A stretch of 64,000 bases of DNA from Pinus tabuliformis (GCA_031772625.1 CM062818.1:1682244167-1682308166); one strand, 5' to 3'. Counted from the stretch's first letter, positions 20,990 to 32,440 are shown. Numbers and translations are program-made. Notes: generated by a model from the letters alone, not told the origin.

Positions 20990-22110
20990 GTTATTTCATG
21001 GAAAACAAGGGGACTGGGAAACCCCACAAAATCCCAATATGTAAAAGATATAGTCAAATAAGAAAAGCCACAAATTCTTCTTCTGTAGGGAACAAAACTA
21101 GAAGAAAAAGAGGTTATGAGTCTCCCAAGAAGTTTTTGGAGAGAATTCTTCAGTGTGGTTCAAATCTCACATGAGGCATATCGTGTTCTGGGCACATTTT
21201 GGCTAGATTCCCTCTTCATGCTAAAAGGTAGCACAAAATCTAGAAATTGGATCGCAATTCTATTAGAAAAGAATGACACAAAGAAAAAAATCCCCATAGT
21301 GAATGTATATGCCCCAGTTAATTACAAAGAAAAAAGTGAATTATGGGACTCATTAATCAATTTAAGGGAGAACCAATGGCATTTAGATAGCATAGTAGGA
21401 TGGATTTCGATACAATTTTATACTCAGATAAGCGAGGGCATAACATAGTTAAAGATCCTTATTGAGAACGAATGGATAATTTGGTGAATGAATGAGATCC
21501 CATAGACATTGTCCCAAAAGGAGGAAAATATGCCTAGACCAATTGAAGAAGTGGTGATGGACATATAGCGACGATATTGGATCGATTCCTATGACATAAC
21601 AATTGGTTGACTAGGGGAATCGAGTGTGTATCCACAATTTTAGCTCGGGGGGATTCAAAACATCACCCCATTGGATTGGAGATAGATCCTTTAGAATATT
21701 TGGGTGTTATCCCATTTTGATACAATCCAAGTTGGATATAAGAAGATGGAATGGTAGATCTTATAAAGAAGGCATGGTTAAATCCAGTGTTTGGATCTTC
21801 TGCCTTTGTGTGGGAAACCAAACTGAGATCTGTTAAGAAGGCCCTCATATCTTGGGAAAGGAGTAACTTTAAACCCTTAGGGAAAGAAATACTATAGCTT
21901 ATTAAGCAATTGGAGCATAATCATCTCATGATGGACTATGGGCCGGTGGGGTAGTGGCACATAGAGAAGAAAAAGGAAATAAGTAAGTAGATCCATAAAA
22001 TTAGTAGACAATAAAAGGAATATTGGAGGCTCAAATCACGAAGCACAAGGGTAAAGGAAGGAGACCAAAATACATCATTTTTTCATAAACAAGCTAAGGC
22101 TAGGAGATAC
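20990..22110 (+). pseudogene. L1 ORF2: endonuclease and linker
   Basis: The AP-endonuclease starts with ISWKTRGLGNPTKSQYVKDI at about 20990, the usual opening of plant LINE ORF2. NVYAPVNYKEKSELWDSL follows at about 21300, then a GDFN-like position near 21405. The linker before RT ends with EGDQNTSFFHKQAKARRYK (about 22055-22110), a well-known LINE signature. Several stops and shifts interrupt it. Confidence 0.8.
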
Positions 22111-22259
22111 AAAATCAAGTTAAAGAAATCATCCTTGAGGGCAAGCCCAAAATCTCATCTTTCCCTCAGACAAAGCATGAAGATTTCTTACAATTTCAAC
22201 CTGTATATTCCAAAGGCAAGGAAAATGATCCGAAAAAGTAAGGGAATTTCTATCTTGTC

Positions 22260-22454
22260 TTCCAACTATTGTATGGGACTCAGAAAACGAACAACTCATT
22301 AATTCTATAGAGGAGGAAGAATTCATTCAGGCAATCTGGTCTTTAGATTTTGATAAAGCCCCTAGCCGAGATGGTTTTACAATTAGTTTATACAAATCCT
22401 TATGGAAATTGACCAAAAACGATTTAATGAGTGTTATCACAAAATCTGACCCTG
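22260..22454 (+). pseudogene. L1 ORF2: start of reverse transcriptase
   Basis: EEEEFIQAIWSLDFDKAPSRDGF then LYKSLWKL matches the KAPGPDGF box that opens LINE RT domains (here KAPSRDGF). The RT then breaks off at the boundary of the 2.5-kb insertion. Confidence 0.8.
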
Positions 22455-23706
22455 ATACACTGCTGATCAAGTAGACTTTCAATAACTCTTTTAAACCAAT
22501 CTTTTGGCTGAGGCTTAGCCTCCTCAACCTGAGAGGGCTCTCTCAATAGGTTTAAGATTTTTGATTAATGATTAGATGGCTAACTCTAGGAACATAATGG
22601 ACAAATGTATTACTGATTGACTGGTTGAATCAATGATTAACAAACATCTATTGGGCTATGGAGTCAATATAGTCTTCAACAAAACAACATGATCAGCAAA
22701 ACATGGAAGTTAAGGAACTTAAAGTTTAGGTTTATAAATAAAACAGTAACACAATGAATCAACACAGTTTACAAGCATGTGAAGGAAGTTAGAGCATTTT
22801 CCAATGAATTCTAAGTATCACAAGCTCATACCACTGCAAAAAAGTAATTGGAAAAGGCCATAAGAAGCATCAAAACACATAAACTCCTTGTGAATCTTGA
22901 GTAGTCAAATTGATCTTCGTATTAAGTTTGAAAAACCACAGTTTCTTACAATAACACAACTTTTTTTTTGCTAATTAAATTACCAACCCTATGTACATCG
23001 AAGTTTACATTACTTATAGGCATCTAGCCTTTACAAAAAGTCTTCCAAGTGGCTAGACCATTATACTTTACAACTGACACCAAATCTAACTACTAACTAG
23101 ATTCATGAAACTAGGACTGACACCTATTAGAATTAAGAGTTAGAGTCCTACTATGACTCAAACACCTAATTATTAAATTTAAACCAAACTGATCCAAATC
23201 TTCCTCGAAAGGAATCCTATCTTTTAACCATGTTGACCATCAACCAAACATTAATATTCTAACTGCCTTCGTGAAGTTACTTTGCCTATCATTAAGGAGA
23301 TATCAGTTTGATGACCTGGCACATGTAGACTAGAGTCTTCAAACTCTTGCTTTGACTGAATATTTCCACTTGTCAAATGACTGATCTGATACTCTTTGTC
23401 ATGCTCTGATACTCTTTGTCTGCTGATGTGGAACTGCTTTAAGTATTTTTTACCTTTCTCCCAAATACATGCATAAAATGCCCAAAATTCACCTTCAGCA
23501 GTGTCATAGCGCATTACGAAACTGCTGTGTATGCTCCCTTTAACACAGTTTTTAGAAATTTAAAGTTTGAAGATATTTAACATTCTTCAAGGATTGGTGT
23601 CAACATCAAAAAGCATAACAACTTGCCCTTTAAAAGTGTTTTTCCTCAAAATTTGGTCTTCACCTTAATGAAAGATTGACCTATAAATTTATCATTTTCT
23701 GCACTG

Positions 23707-23837
23707 TTTTTATTTGAAAAATAGGTGTTGAGACAGAGCTTATATCTTTTGATCTCTGATAGTTGTTACAAAATTGGAGGACGTTTTTGTAGATAAGAAT
23801 GTTTATAAGAAATGCCTCACTCAGTTTTTTGAAAACC
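23707..23837 (+). repeat. direct repeat, first copy
   Basis: Shares GATAAGAATGTTTATAAGAA and a CTGATAG(T/C)TGTTACAAAA-like stretch with the copy at 24487-24617. By eye it is about 80% alike. Confidence 0.7.
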
Positions 23838-24486
23838 AGCTTCAGTTGTCCGGAATATGCATTATAAAATCATGTATAAAACAGGAAAATTCAGAATTCT
23901 GCAAATAGGTCTCAAAGGAAACTTCGAATCTCCAAATTGGTAGCACCTAGGAGAAATTTGAAAGAGGTGTTTGTTCCTTGTTATTTTCTTAGAAAAAATG
24001 TCCTTCGGATTTTTGAAACTCATCTTCATTTCCCTGAAAATTCCTTTTGAAACCAACAACTCAAAATAGTCCAAGAAACACACAAATCCCTTTGCAGCTC
24101 TTGGTAGAAATACATGTAACCTGTCTGGACGAAAGCTTGTGTGACGCTGAGGTCGTCCATGATCAGCGAAAGCTCTATAAGCTCCTATCCAAGCACATAT
24201 CCTTCTTTTTGTTCTTTCATCTTCATAGCAAATTCCCTTTATAACCCAAACTGCCCTCTTAAAAATATGGCAACTGTAAAGAACGTTTTGGACAGCAAGT
24301 TGTTTGTCACAAAGTTAACTTTTCAAAGGTGATAGCTGCCTAATACATGCAAAGGTTGAAAAGTAAATGACAGAGAGGAGCTTGGGTAACTAGTTTAAGG
24401 AATGATATTCGAGTGTGGAGAGAAAGGTGACAAAATGAGGGAGTGGAAAGCAACAACCACTTTATCAACCAATAAAAATAACTTTG

Positions 24487-24617
24487 TTTTTCCTGAAAAA
24501 GAAGGTTGCACTCCTGAGCTCCTATCTCTTGATCCCTGATAGCTGTTACGAAATGGAGGAGGTTTTTGTAGATAAGAATGTTTATAAGAAAAACCTCTTT
24601 CAATTTTCAAAAATGAG
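24487..24617 (+). repeat. direct repeat, second copy
   Basis: Second copy of the 23707-23837 repeat in the same orientation, 780 bp downstream. Confidence 0.7.
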
Positions 24618-24689
24618 TTCTCAATTGCTCAGGAACCCCCTTGGAAGTTGACTACTAAAAACAAAAAAACAAGGTTTTTGCCTCATAGT

Positions 24690-24720
24690 GCGCTACGAAA
24701 TTAGTTTGCTTTCGTAGCGC
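24690..24720. repeat. perfect hairpin
   Basis: GCGCTACGAAA and its exact inverse TTTCGTAGCGC, separated by a 9-base loop. A related GCGCATTACGAAAC occurs near 23508. Confidence 0.7.
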
Positions 24721-24930
24721 AAATCACCTTTTTTGAACTAGCTGCGATATGAAACTGCGGATTCTTGTATGATTGCAAAAATTTAACCCTAAACTTAATG
24801 GAAAATGTGACCTATTTGACCATGAAGTGAACCTAAAGGACTTTATTTCGAAATGAAAGATGACATTTTAAGACTTCAAACCCTATCACTTACCCTTTTA
24901 TCAAGAATAAAATGACCTTTAGACCTCCTT

Positions 24931-25382
24931 GAAATCATGACCAAAAGTAGAGTTGACACAATGATGTTTTGAGAATTTTTGGGTGATAACAATGAGAATG
25001 CGCAATTCATCCAAGAAATTAGATAAACTATGAGGGAGCACAAATTCCTCTTTCTTTGCCTTGATCCCCAAAGAATCAATGTCGGTAAATTTTTCTCACT
25101 TCGGGCACATCTCTTTGTGCAAATCAACGTACAAAATTCTTACCAAGGTTATAAGAAATAGATTAAGGAAAATTTTGCTAGCAATAATATCAGAAAATCA
25201 GGGAGGCTTCATGCAACACAACCAAATTATGAATAATGTCATATTAGTGTAGGAGACTATTCATTCAAACAAATAATGAGAAGAGCCAGGCATTGTCATA
25301 AAACTGGACATGGCCAATGCTTTTGATTGGGTAAGGCACTCCTTGTTCTCTATTTTGGAAAAAAATGGATTCAATAATGATT
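24931..25382 (+). pseudogene. L1 ORF2: reverse transcriptase, middle part
   Basis: SSFFALIPKES, then ISLCKSTYKILTKVIRNRL and AIISENQGGF correspond to the FIALIPK, RPISL-x-YKI-x-K and ISxxQ-xF boxes of LINE RT, in that order. KLDMANAFDWV (about 25300) is the first catalytic-aspartate segment. The RT is interrupted after NGFNND by the foldback insertion. Confidence 0.85.
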
Positions 25383-25875
25383 CTATAGAGTTCAGGCTTC
25401 TGTGATCCATATCAAGATTGTGAGAGATTTTTCAGCGAAAATCACATGGAGTACCATTTGTCGACGCGTTTCGAACCAACTAGTGTGGTTCATCGTTTAG
25501 ACAAGTTGAAGAAACAGATCCAGCTTAGCATGCTAAATAGTCTGAGCGGAGCCTCCAACAGCTAACTATACCAACGGCTAGTTTGACATTAGGACCGAGG
25601 TCAAAATTATTACATTAGTTTAATTAGTAAGATTTAGGACCAGTATCTATAAAAATAAATAAAATATTATCGAGGGTATTCAAGAAATATTATTAAAAAT
25701 ATAAGTTAGTTAGAAATATTATTAAAAATATAAGCTGTTGGAGGTTCCGCTCAGACTATTTAGCATGCTAAGCTGGATTTGTTTCTTCAACTTGCCCTGA
25801 CGATGAACCACACTAGTTGGTTCGAAACGCGTCGACAAATGGTACTCCATGTGATTTTCGCTGAAAAATCTCTCA
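25383..25875. mobile_element. foldback DNA element with 147-bp inverted arms
   Basis: Inverted arms at 25417-25563 and 25733-25879 differ at only about 6 of 147 positions. Their outer ends read ATTGTGAGAGATTTTTC. The surrounding LINE sequence CAATAATGATT occurs on both sides (25372-25382 and 25876-25886), and the LINE protein reads smoothly across one copy (NGFNND then F-VRWIKAY). This indicates an 11-bp target duplication and marks the insert. The left end has about 34 extra bases outside the arm. The core is AT-rich with a tandem pair of GAAATATTATTAAAAATATA. There is no coding capacity, so it is non-autonomous; Mutator-like foldback is the best guess from the 9-11 bp duplication. Confidence 0.8.
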
Positions 25876-27231
25876 CAATAATGATTTTGTTAGATGGATA
25901 AAGGCTTATATTGATGCCCCATGGATTTGTCCTTTAGTTAATGACCGACCCCCCTCTTTCTTTTCTACTTCAAGGGAACTTAGGCAAAGATGCCCCCTTT
26001 TCCCCTTGTTGTACATTTTTGTAGCAAAGAGTCTAAGCATAAGCCTACAGTTATCAAGGGTGGAAGCTAGATTGATGGGTATCAAAATTGCAAGAAATAC
26101 TAAAGAGGTAAATCATTCACAATTTGCGGATGACATGCTTCTACTAGGAGGAGATTTAAAGATAATTGCATCTTGATTCAAATGTTTGCTAGATTCCTAT
26201 TTGGATCTTTCAAGGCGGTTAGTGAATAAAAAAAGAGCCAACTATATGGCTAGAATTGCTTTGACTCAACAATGTGGGAGATCTCCATTGCACTCAAATT
26301 TCCAGCCGAAATAGGATATAGATAATTCAAGTATTTATGAATTCCCTTTTTTGTTGGGAGCCTTGAATATGGATGATTGGAGTGAAGGCCTTCAAAAATT
26401 TTAAAAGAAAATATAGTTCAAGGGGCCATAGTGGCTCAATACAATGAGACAATCAATCTTGGTTAAATCATTTTTATCAACATTCCTAATATATTTGTGC
26501 TTCGTTATTTTGGCTCCCAAGAGCATGGTCAATCAAATAAATGCCCTGGTTCACAAATTTCTTTAGCAAGGGGGTAAAAACAATGAAAACAAGTTTCATC
26601 TAGTGCAATGGAACATTGTCAGACTTCCAAAATTTTAAGGAGGATTCACAATTAAAGACCCTTACTTCATGAATCTAGCACTTGGGGAGAAGATTATATG
26701 GTGACTCTTATATGAATCCAAGGAGTGGTGGAAACATGCCTTTCTACGGAAGTATTTTCATAAACCCAATTTCTCAATGCAGATACAACTGACTAGATAA
26801 GTACAAGCAATAAAATTTGGAAGCATTGTAAAGAAGCTACCCCAATCATTATTGAACACTTGAGTTGGTGTGTTGGTAATGAAGCTCATATCAACATATG
26901 GGAAGACAATTGTGCTCTAGAAGGACCCCTCAGTGATTGAGAGGAATTTAGTGCCCTGTCAAATTGGATGTAGCAGGAAGGTTATTTTAGGTTAAAAGAT
27001 ATCTCCAAATGGGATGAACAAGGAGTTTGGAAAGGATGGTTGCACCTAGAATTACCTATACATCTCCACCAACAATGGGAAAAGTCGATCCACAACCTAA
27101 GAGGAATGGGTCCTATCTCCATATCATCCCGATATCAATGATCCTGGAAAATGAGCTCTCATCTAGGATACACAGTTAAATAATGTTATGAGCTTCTTGT
27201 TAAAAGGCTCCCTCACCCACTTCCTAATAAA
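25876..27231 (+). pseudogene. L1 ORF2: reverse transcriptase, catalytic and thumb parts
   Basis: WIKAYIDAPW, then RELRQRCPLFPLLYIFVAKSL (LRQG-x-PLSPYLF box), then FADDMLLLGG at about 26115-26145, the LINE catalytic ADD motif. Further on, a QWNIVRLPKF-x-GGFTIKD segment and ALGEKIIW correspond to the thumb region of plant LINEs. Stops and shifts are frequent. The first R-Q-G position of the LRQG box reads RQR. Confidence 0.85.
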
Positions 27232-27500
27232 ATGTGGAGGAAGTTATGGCATAGGGATGGGATACCTATATTTAATACCTTTTGTTGGACTTTAGTTCAT
27301 CAAAAAATACTTATTGCAGAAAATATCAGGAAAATAAATATACAAGGTCCATCAAGATGTGTTCTATGCAAGGAATCGGAGAAAAATATCCCACACTTAT
27401 TTCAACAATGCCCATTTTCCCTAACGGTATGGCGAGAGGCATATGCATTAGAGGAAATCTTAGCCTAAAAGTACCCATGAAAATTTTATGTAATTTCCAT
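27232..27500 (+). pseudogene. L1 ORF2: zinc-binding RT-associated domain
   Basis: MWRKLWHRDGIPIFNTFCW leads to CVLCKESEKNIPHLFQQCPF followed by VWREAYA. This is the C-x2-C-x7-H-x4-C zinc-binding segment that follows the RT in plant LINEs. The reading frame ends at the edge of the palindrome insertion. Confidence 0.85.
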
Positions 27501-27556
27501 TTCAAAATGTGTAAACTAATCAAAATCATTTAAATTTAAAAAGAGGTACATGTAAA

Positions 27557-27950
27557 TATTTTCGATGGAAAAGAAGAAAAACTATTTTTTCCAATTGTAT
27601 TTTTCGCTTATTTCCTTATAGGTTTACTCAAATTTCAAGTGTAGACACTCATTGGATGCATAGTTTAATTCCACATCCAACAAGTACCCGTTATGCATAC
27701 TTTTGAGAAAACCCACATTGATAAAAAAATGAAGATACATTAAAAAACGTGTTCAACACATTTTTTTAATGTATCTTCAATTTTTATTAATGTAGGTCTT
27801 CTCAAAAGTATACATAATAGGTACCCGTTGGATGTGAAATTTAATTCCACATCCAACGAGTGTTTACACTTGAAATTTGAGCAAACATATAAGGGGATAA
27901 GCCAAAAATACAATTAAAAAAAGTAGTTTTCTTCTTTTCCCTTCAAAATT
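27557..27950. mobile_element. AT-rich palindromic (MITE-like) insertion
   Basis: Two arms of about 190 bp each (about 27557-27749 and 27751-27950) are diverged inverted copies meeting near AAAACGTGTTCAACACATTTT. Each arm also contains a smaller inverted pair (TTGGATG ... CATCCAA). It lies in L1 between the zinc-binding domain and RNase H, and it has no coding capacity. Flanks are AT-rich and no clear target duplication was found. It is older than the foldback element, judging by arm divergence. Confidence 0.7.
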
Positions 27951-28019
27951 CATAACTCTTATTTTATTATTTTAACTATTATTTTATTATTTTTCCTTAG
28001 GAGGCTAATTTTAGGTTGA

Positions 28020-28890
28020 AATTTTCTCTAATGCTAACTTAACCTGCATTGAAACAATCCCTGGAACATGGGTTAATATGCTTGAAATATGGAGAAACAA
28101 ATTTCCATGACCAAGGAAGGCTTCCTCTCTACCAATTCGTTGTTGGGAAGCTCTCCCAAAATTTCTTTGCTGGTCAATTTGGATTGCCAAGATTAGGGAA
28201 ATACTAAAAGATGAACAACTAGACCTTTTGCTAGCAGCCCAAAATGCATCAAGTTTGTAATTTGAGGTAGTCATGGTTCGTGGATTTAAAAACTCAGAGC
28301 TGGACAATCTAAATCAAGTGAAAAGGAATTGGATCTTAAAAGTGGGAAAACCGCCATATCATGCTAGTAGCTTCAAACTTCGACCAACACAAAGAGGGAA
28401 TTTTTATATCACGCAAAATTTGATGGACTTCCATCAATTGCACTTGATTAGGAATCAATTTTCATTATTTTTTGACAGAGACTCAAAAGGCAATCTAAGG
28501 GCGATAGGAGTGGGAGGGATTATCCTTCACCCTGATGAACAAATAGAGACTCAATATGCCTGGGAATTGGGTGTCACATCCATTAACCAAGCTAAATATC
28601 TAGCGCTTGTGCAGGGACTCGAAATAGTAAGAGCAAAGAAAATCACCAAAATCTAAGTGTTTGGAGATTCAATGGTTGTAATTTGTCAAGTGTGGAAAGC
28701 TAAGGGATCACAAAGCTCAACTCTTCCTTCTATCCTTTAGAGGATCATTTTGCAATCAATGCAATTTGAGCAAACTTTATTCTTCCACATGTATAGATAG
28801 ATGAAATCAAAGGAAGATTCATTGGCTAATAGAGGAACAACACTGGAGCAGGGGAATTTAGAATTGGATCAAGGGTTGATTCTTAACTCA
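28020..28890 (+). pseudogene. L1 ORF2: C-terminal linker and RNase H
   Basis: WSIWIARIREIL at about 28165 is the IWLARN-like segment upstream of RNase H in plant LINEs. RNase H follows with FFDRDSKGNLRAIGVGGII (about 28470, the D-x-S-x-GN-x7-G pattern), NQAKYLALVQGLEI, and VFGDSMVVICQV. The first aspartate context FDRDSKGN fits family RNase H1. Most of this domain is open over 28273-28656, then stops appear. Confidence 0.8.
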
Positions 28891-29256
28891 CCCATTCCAT
28901 GAACCTTGAAATCGAACATTATGACCACAATAATGACTATAAATGCTTTCTCAGCTGAAAAATTGAATGCATTCAAGGCGGAATCCACCAAAACATTATT
29001 CCCACCAAATGCTTATATTTCGACTCGTTAGCGGGCACTAGCACGAAAGGAATGGCGGGAAACATCAAATTTTGGCCACACAGATCAAAGAAGATGAAGC
29101 CCTTTCTAAAACATCATAACATCTGGCGGTCAAAGGATGTAAATTACACAAACATGTGGCATACGGATTTAATTATTTTTCGCTGGAAGGAGTTTACACA
29201 AGTGAGGGGAGCCTTGGCCCTGCTAGTGCATTCAATTCATTGCAGGATGGTGTTAA

Positions 29257-30232
29257 TGTTGAAAGATGTAACTAGTTTCGATATTCATAATTGTACCTCT
29301 ATGTATTTTATGTAAAAAGAAAAAAGAAGAATAAGAAAGAGAAAGAAAATTATTTTTGTAGCACATGTGTTTCATGCTCAAGTCATTTTGTCATTAGGTC
29401 AAGCATCCATTGAATGCTCCTAGGGTTTGTCATGAGTCAAGTATCCTTGTCAAATTGTAAAAGTCCCATTCGAGCACTTGTATCAAAGAAATAAAAATTA
29501 TTTTATGTTTGGAAGTGTTTAGTAGGCTCCCAAGACCAAGTCGGCCAACCCAACATAAGTCGGCCTAGAGAGGGTTTACGAAGCCTTTTAGAAGGCTATA
29601 AAAAAGCAGGACTTCAACCTCATTTCATAGAAACCAATCACACATATCTTATCTTCTGATTTGCAATTAGAAAAAGGATGCAAAGGTCTAATCTAAGCTA
29701 GAAGAGTCTAGTGAAGGAGAAGGAAAAACCCTTAAAGGATTCATATCTTTGAAATCTACTTCTTACAGTTCACACATGCGAAAACCCTAGGAATTCTAGG
29801 GTTACCTCAGGTCCGAAAATTGTAGAAGAAGGTACAAATCATCATGGGACATTGAAAGGCTAGAAGAGCCTTGGTTTGAAGAGTTTTTACTTCACTGCCC
29901 TTGGAAACCTTGTTTTATTTTGGAGCAAATCTCTTGGTTGACTGGCTTGGTTCTTGGTGAAGTCTTTGTTTTGGTCTTGGGTCATGGAAGTCTCATTTTG
30001 AATTGGTTCTATAAGAAGAAGAGATTTTTGTCTGGGTTTTCCCCTAGAAGAGGGGTTTTTCCCTGGCTGAGTGCCTACATCTTGTGTTCATAGCTTTTGT
30101 GATCTTCATGGTTTTTGGCAATTGTTTGATGATAAGAATATAATAATAATAAGAAAAAAAAGTACAATATCACAAATAATTGTCATGTAAAGAGAAATCA
30201 ATGTACATGCTGCGCTAATAGATTTCTCAACA
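29257..30232 (+). repeat. A2: LTR with primer-binding site
   Basis: 976 bp from TGTTGAAAGATGTAAC to TTTCTCAACA, the same family as A1. It is followed one base later by GGTATCAGAGG, a decayed initiator-Met primer-binding site, so this is a 5' LTR in plus orientation and not a solo LTR. No matching 3' LTR in the same orientation lies downstream in the window. Confidence 0.75.
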
Positions 30233-32440
30233 CGGTATCAGAGGTAAGGTGTGAAACAATGGCAACATGAAAAATCACTCTAGTTGTTTTGAAGACATCC
30301 AAATGCTACATTCTTGAAAATCACAGTTCAAAGAAGCTAATCTAGACAAGAAGGCCAAGTTGTTGTCTCTATTTGTGCTCTAGATAATGAGTCATTATGC
30401 ATGTTTTTTGGAAATGTGTGAGGAAGGATCTATGTGACAAGCCCTTGTCTATGTCTGCAACTTATAGTAGGACCAAGCCCCTGTATATGCACTGAACAAA
30501 GGTCATATTACCTGTAATGGAGCAATAATTAAGGATCGAGGATTATATAGTCTCCATTTAAAAGATCAAAAGGAATAACCAATAAAAGGAACCTTGTTTT
30601 GAAAACTGTGTATGATAAATAGGATGAAGTAGAGTAGCAAGTGAAGGATTGCTAGGTATTGTGATGCAAAATTCTCTAAGAAATGAAGGCATCTGAACTA
30701 TGTATCTAAGGAAGACATCCAAAATTGTATATTTGTGGAAAGGCATCCAAATCATGATTATGTAAAAGGCTATTAGAATTTTGCTATGAAAGGCTATGTT
30801 ATGAATATGCTAGCCAAATTTGTAAGAAGGATTTCCAAGTTATAGAAATTCACAAGTTCTGCCCCAACTCTCAAAGGATATTCGAAATCCAAGAGAAGGG
30901 CACTCGAATTTTAAAGAAGGCACTGCATTTAAAAAAGAAGAAGGGCACCAAGACCTGTGATTAGAAAAGTATGATATTTGAGTTGCTACAATGTGCAAAT
31001 ATAGTATGCCAAACAATCAACAGTAACATGATGGCATATGATATTGGCAAAGTTCGAGTTACTACAAACTAAGCGAGTTCTCTTCCTTGCAAGTTTTAAA
31101 AACGCATCTTCAAAAGCAGATTTCTTGAAGAAATGCAAGTGACAAGATTCTATTGTGGGTATTGCACGTAAGAAACCTTGATATGCCAATGACACAACAA
31201 TAAAGGAACAACATAACCTTATTTAAAAGAGCCCGTTGAAAAGAAATAGAATGTCTATCATTTGAAGTTTACAAGTCAATTTATTGTGAAGTAACATCAA
31301 TCCACCTCTTGAAGAAACATTTTTAAGACAAACGTCTTTGAGACTATCATCATGGAATCATAATTGAAGAAACCTTGTAGAAGTGACAAGTATCTTGGAA
31401 AGAATATCAAAGCCCACTTGGAAGGACTCTATTGAAGAACTCTTGAAGACATCAAGGAGCAAGTCAACTTCTAAGGTAAAATTTGCAGAGGTGTGTATAA
31501 TTTTACTAAATTTATTTTACTAATTTTGTGTAAAAGATAAAGGGTCTATAATGTCATTAGGGTCTTTATAAGATTCTTGACTTTTTCATTTGTGATAAGT
31601 CTTAATGACTATATGACTTCTAAGGTTTGTAGTCTTCTAGGGTTTCTATACCCTAGATTGAATTAACCTTAGAAGTATAGGATTAAGCTAGAAAACCTTT
31701 ACCCTAACCAAGTTGTTCCCTCTAAAGAAACCCTACCTTTTGGGATATGAGATCTAGGGTTTGTAGATTTTACAGATTTTTGGTATCTAGGGTTTGTAAT
31801 CCCTAGATGAGACTTGAATTTGAAAACCCTAGAATAGTGAAAACCCTAATCCTAATTATTTGTTCCCTCTTATGAAGCCCTAGCTCTTGATTTCTAGGGA
31901 TTGCAGATAGAATCTAGGATATGTAGTAAAACCCTAGCAAGGGTTGAAGTAAAAGTGAAACCTAGGGCTTGAATGTCAAAACCCTAGGTGTAGAAGTTTC
32001 CGCTCAAACTAAAACCCTAATAAGGGCTAGGTCTTAGGATATCTAGGGTTTGTAACTAAAACCCTAAATGCACACTTTTTAAAGTCATGATAACAGTGAA
32101 TTGATAAAATTAACATCATGCTCTTGTATGAGTATATTTTGCTTGGTTGTACTTGTTGATAAAATTGCAAGTACATAATGGAGGTTTTCAAAATTGTGAA
32201 AGCAAGATGAGAAAGATGAAAGAACAGAACAAAGCAAATCTCGTGCTTGATGATGACTTCATAATAAACATGATAGAAAGAGGGAGCTGTATAAACCCTG
32301 ATGATATTGAAATAAGCATATTGATGATTGAAAGTTGAAGTCGAACATTGTTAGCATATGAAGATAAAGCAAAGATGACTTCCGAGGAAGCTTTGAATCT
32401 TGATAGGGATGTGGACTTTGAGGGAACAGTTTAAGCCCCT
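30233..32440 (+). mobile_element. leader/gag-side interior following LTR A2, decayed
   Basis: From the primer-binding site to about 32440 I see no confident protein domain. The 5' part (30240-30400) has the look of a leader. The segment 32147-32338 is open for about 63 codons with an acidic/basic mix (KMRKMKEQNKANLVLDDD), which could be a gag remnant but is unproven. The stretch 31630-32075 is listed separately. Confidence 0.4.
31630..32075. repeat. cluster of telomere-like (telo-box) motifs
   Basis: About 17 copies of CCCTA(A/G) or its inverse occur in about 450 bp, on both strands. Three are full AAACCCTAA boxes, near 31843, 32014 and 32059. Spacing is irregular and the intervening DNA is unique, so this is not a true telomeric array. 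Confidence 0.7.

Larger units (their letters stand above)
22455..24930. other. 2.5-kb unidentified insertion inside L1
   Basis: The LINE RT stops at about 22454 and resumes at about 24930. Between them I recognise no protein domain. It is AT-rich, and it contains a diverged direct repeat of about 130 bp (23707-23837 and 24487-24617, offset 780 bp), two copies of GATACTCTTTGTC near 23391-23420, and a perfect 11-bp-stem hairpin at 24690-24720. The direct repeats could be internal repeats or remains of short LTRs. Exact ends and target duplication were not found. Confidence 0.5.
19560..28990 (+). mobile_element. L1: LINE (non-LTR retrotransposon), old and interrupted
   Basis: Plus-strand order: ORF1 with CCHC knuckle, AP-endonuclease, reverse transcriptase, zinc-binding RT-associated segment and RNase H. 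This is the layout of plant L1-type LINEs with RNase H. Many stops and frameshifts run throughout, so it is dead. Three insertions split it: an unknown 2.5-kb segment (22455-24930), a foldback element (25383-25875) and a long palindrome (about 27557-27950). Without them the LINE would be about 6 kb, a normal length. The 3' poly-A and target duplications were not identified. Confidence 0.85.

Noticed and set aside
31630-32075. True interstitial telomere array
   Set aside because: Motifs are isolated, on both strands and separated by unique DNA; there is no head-to-tail TTTAGGG run.
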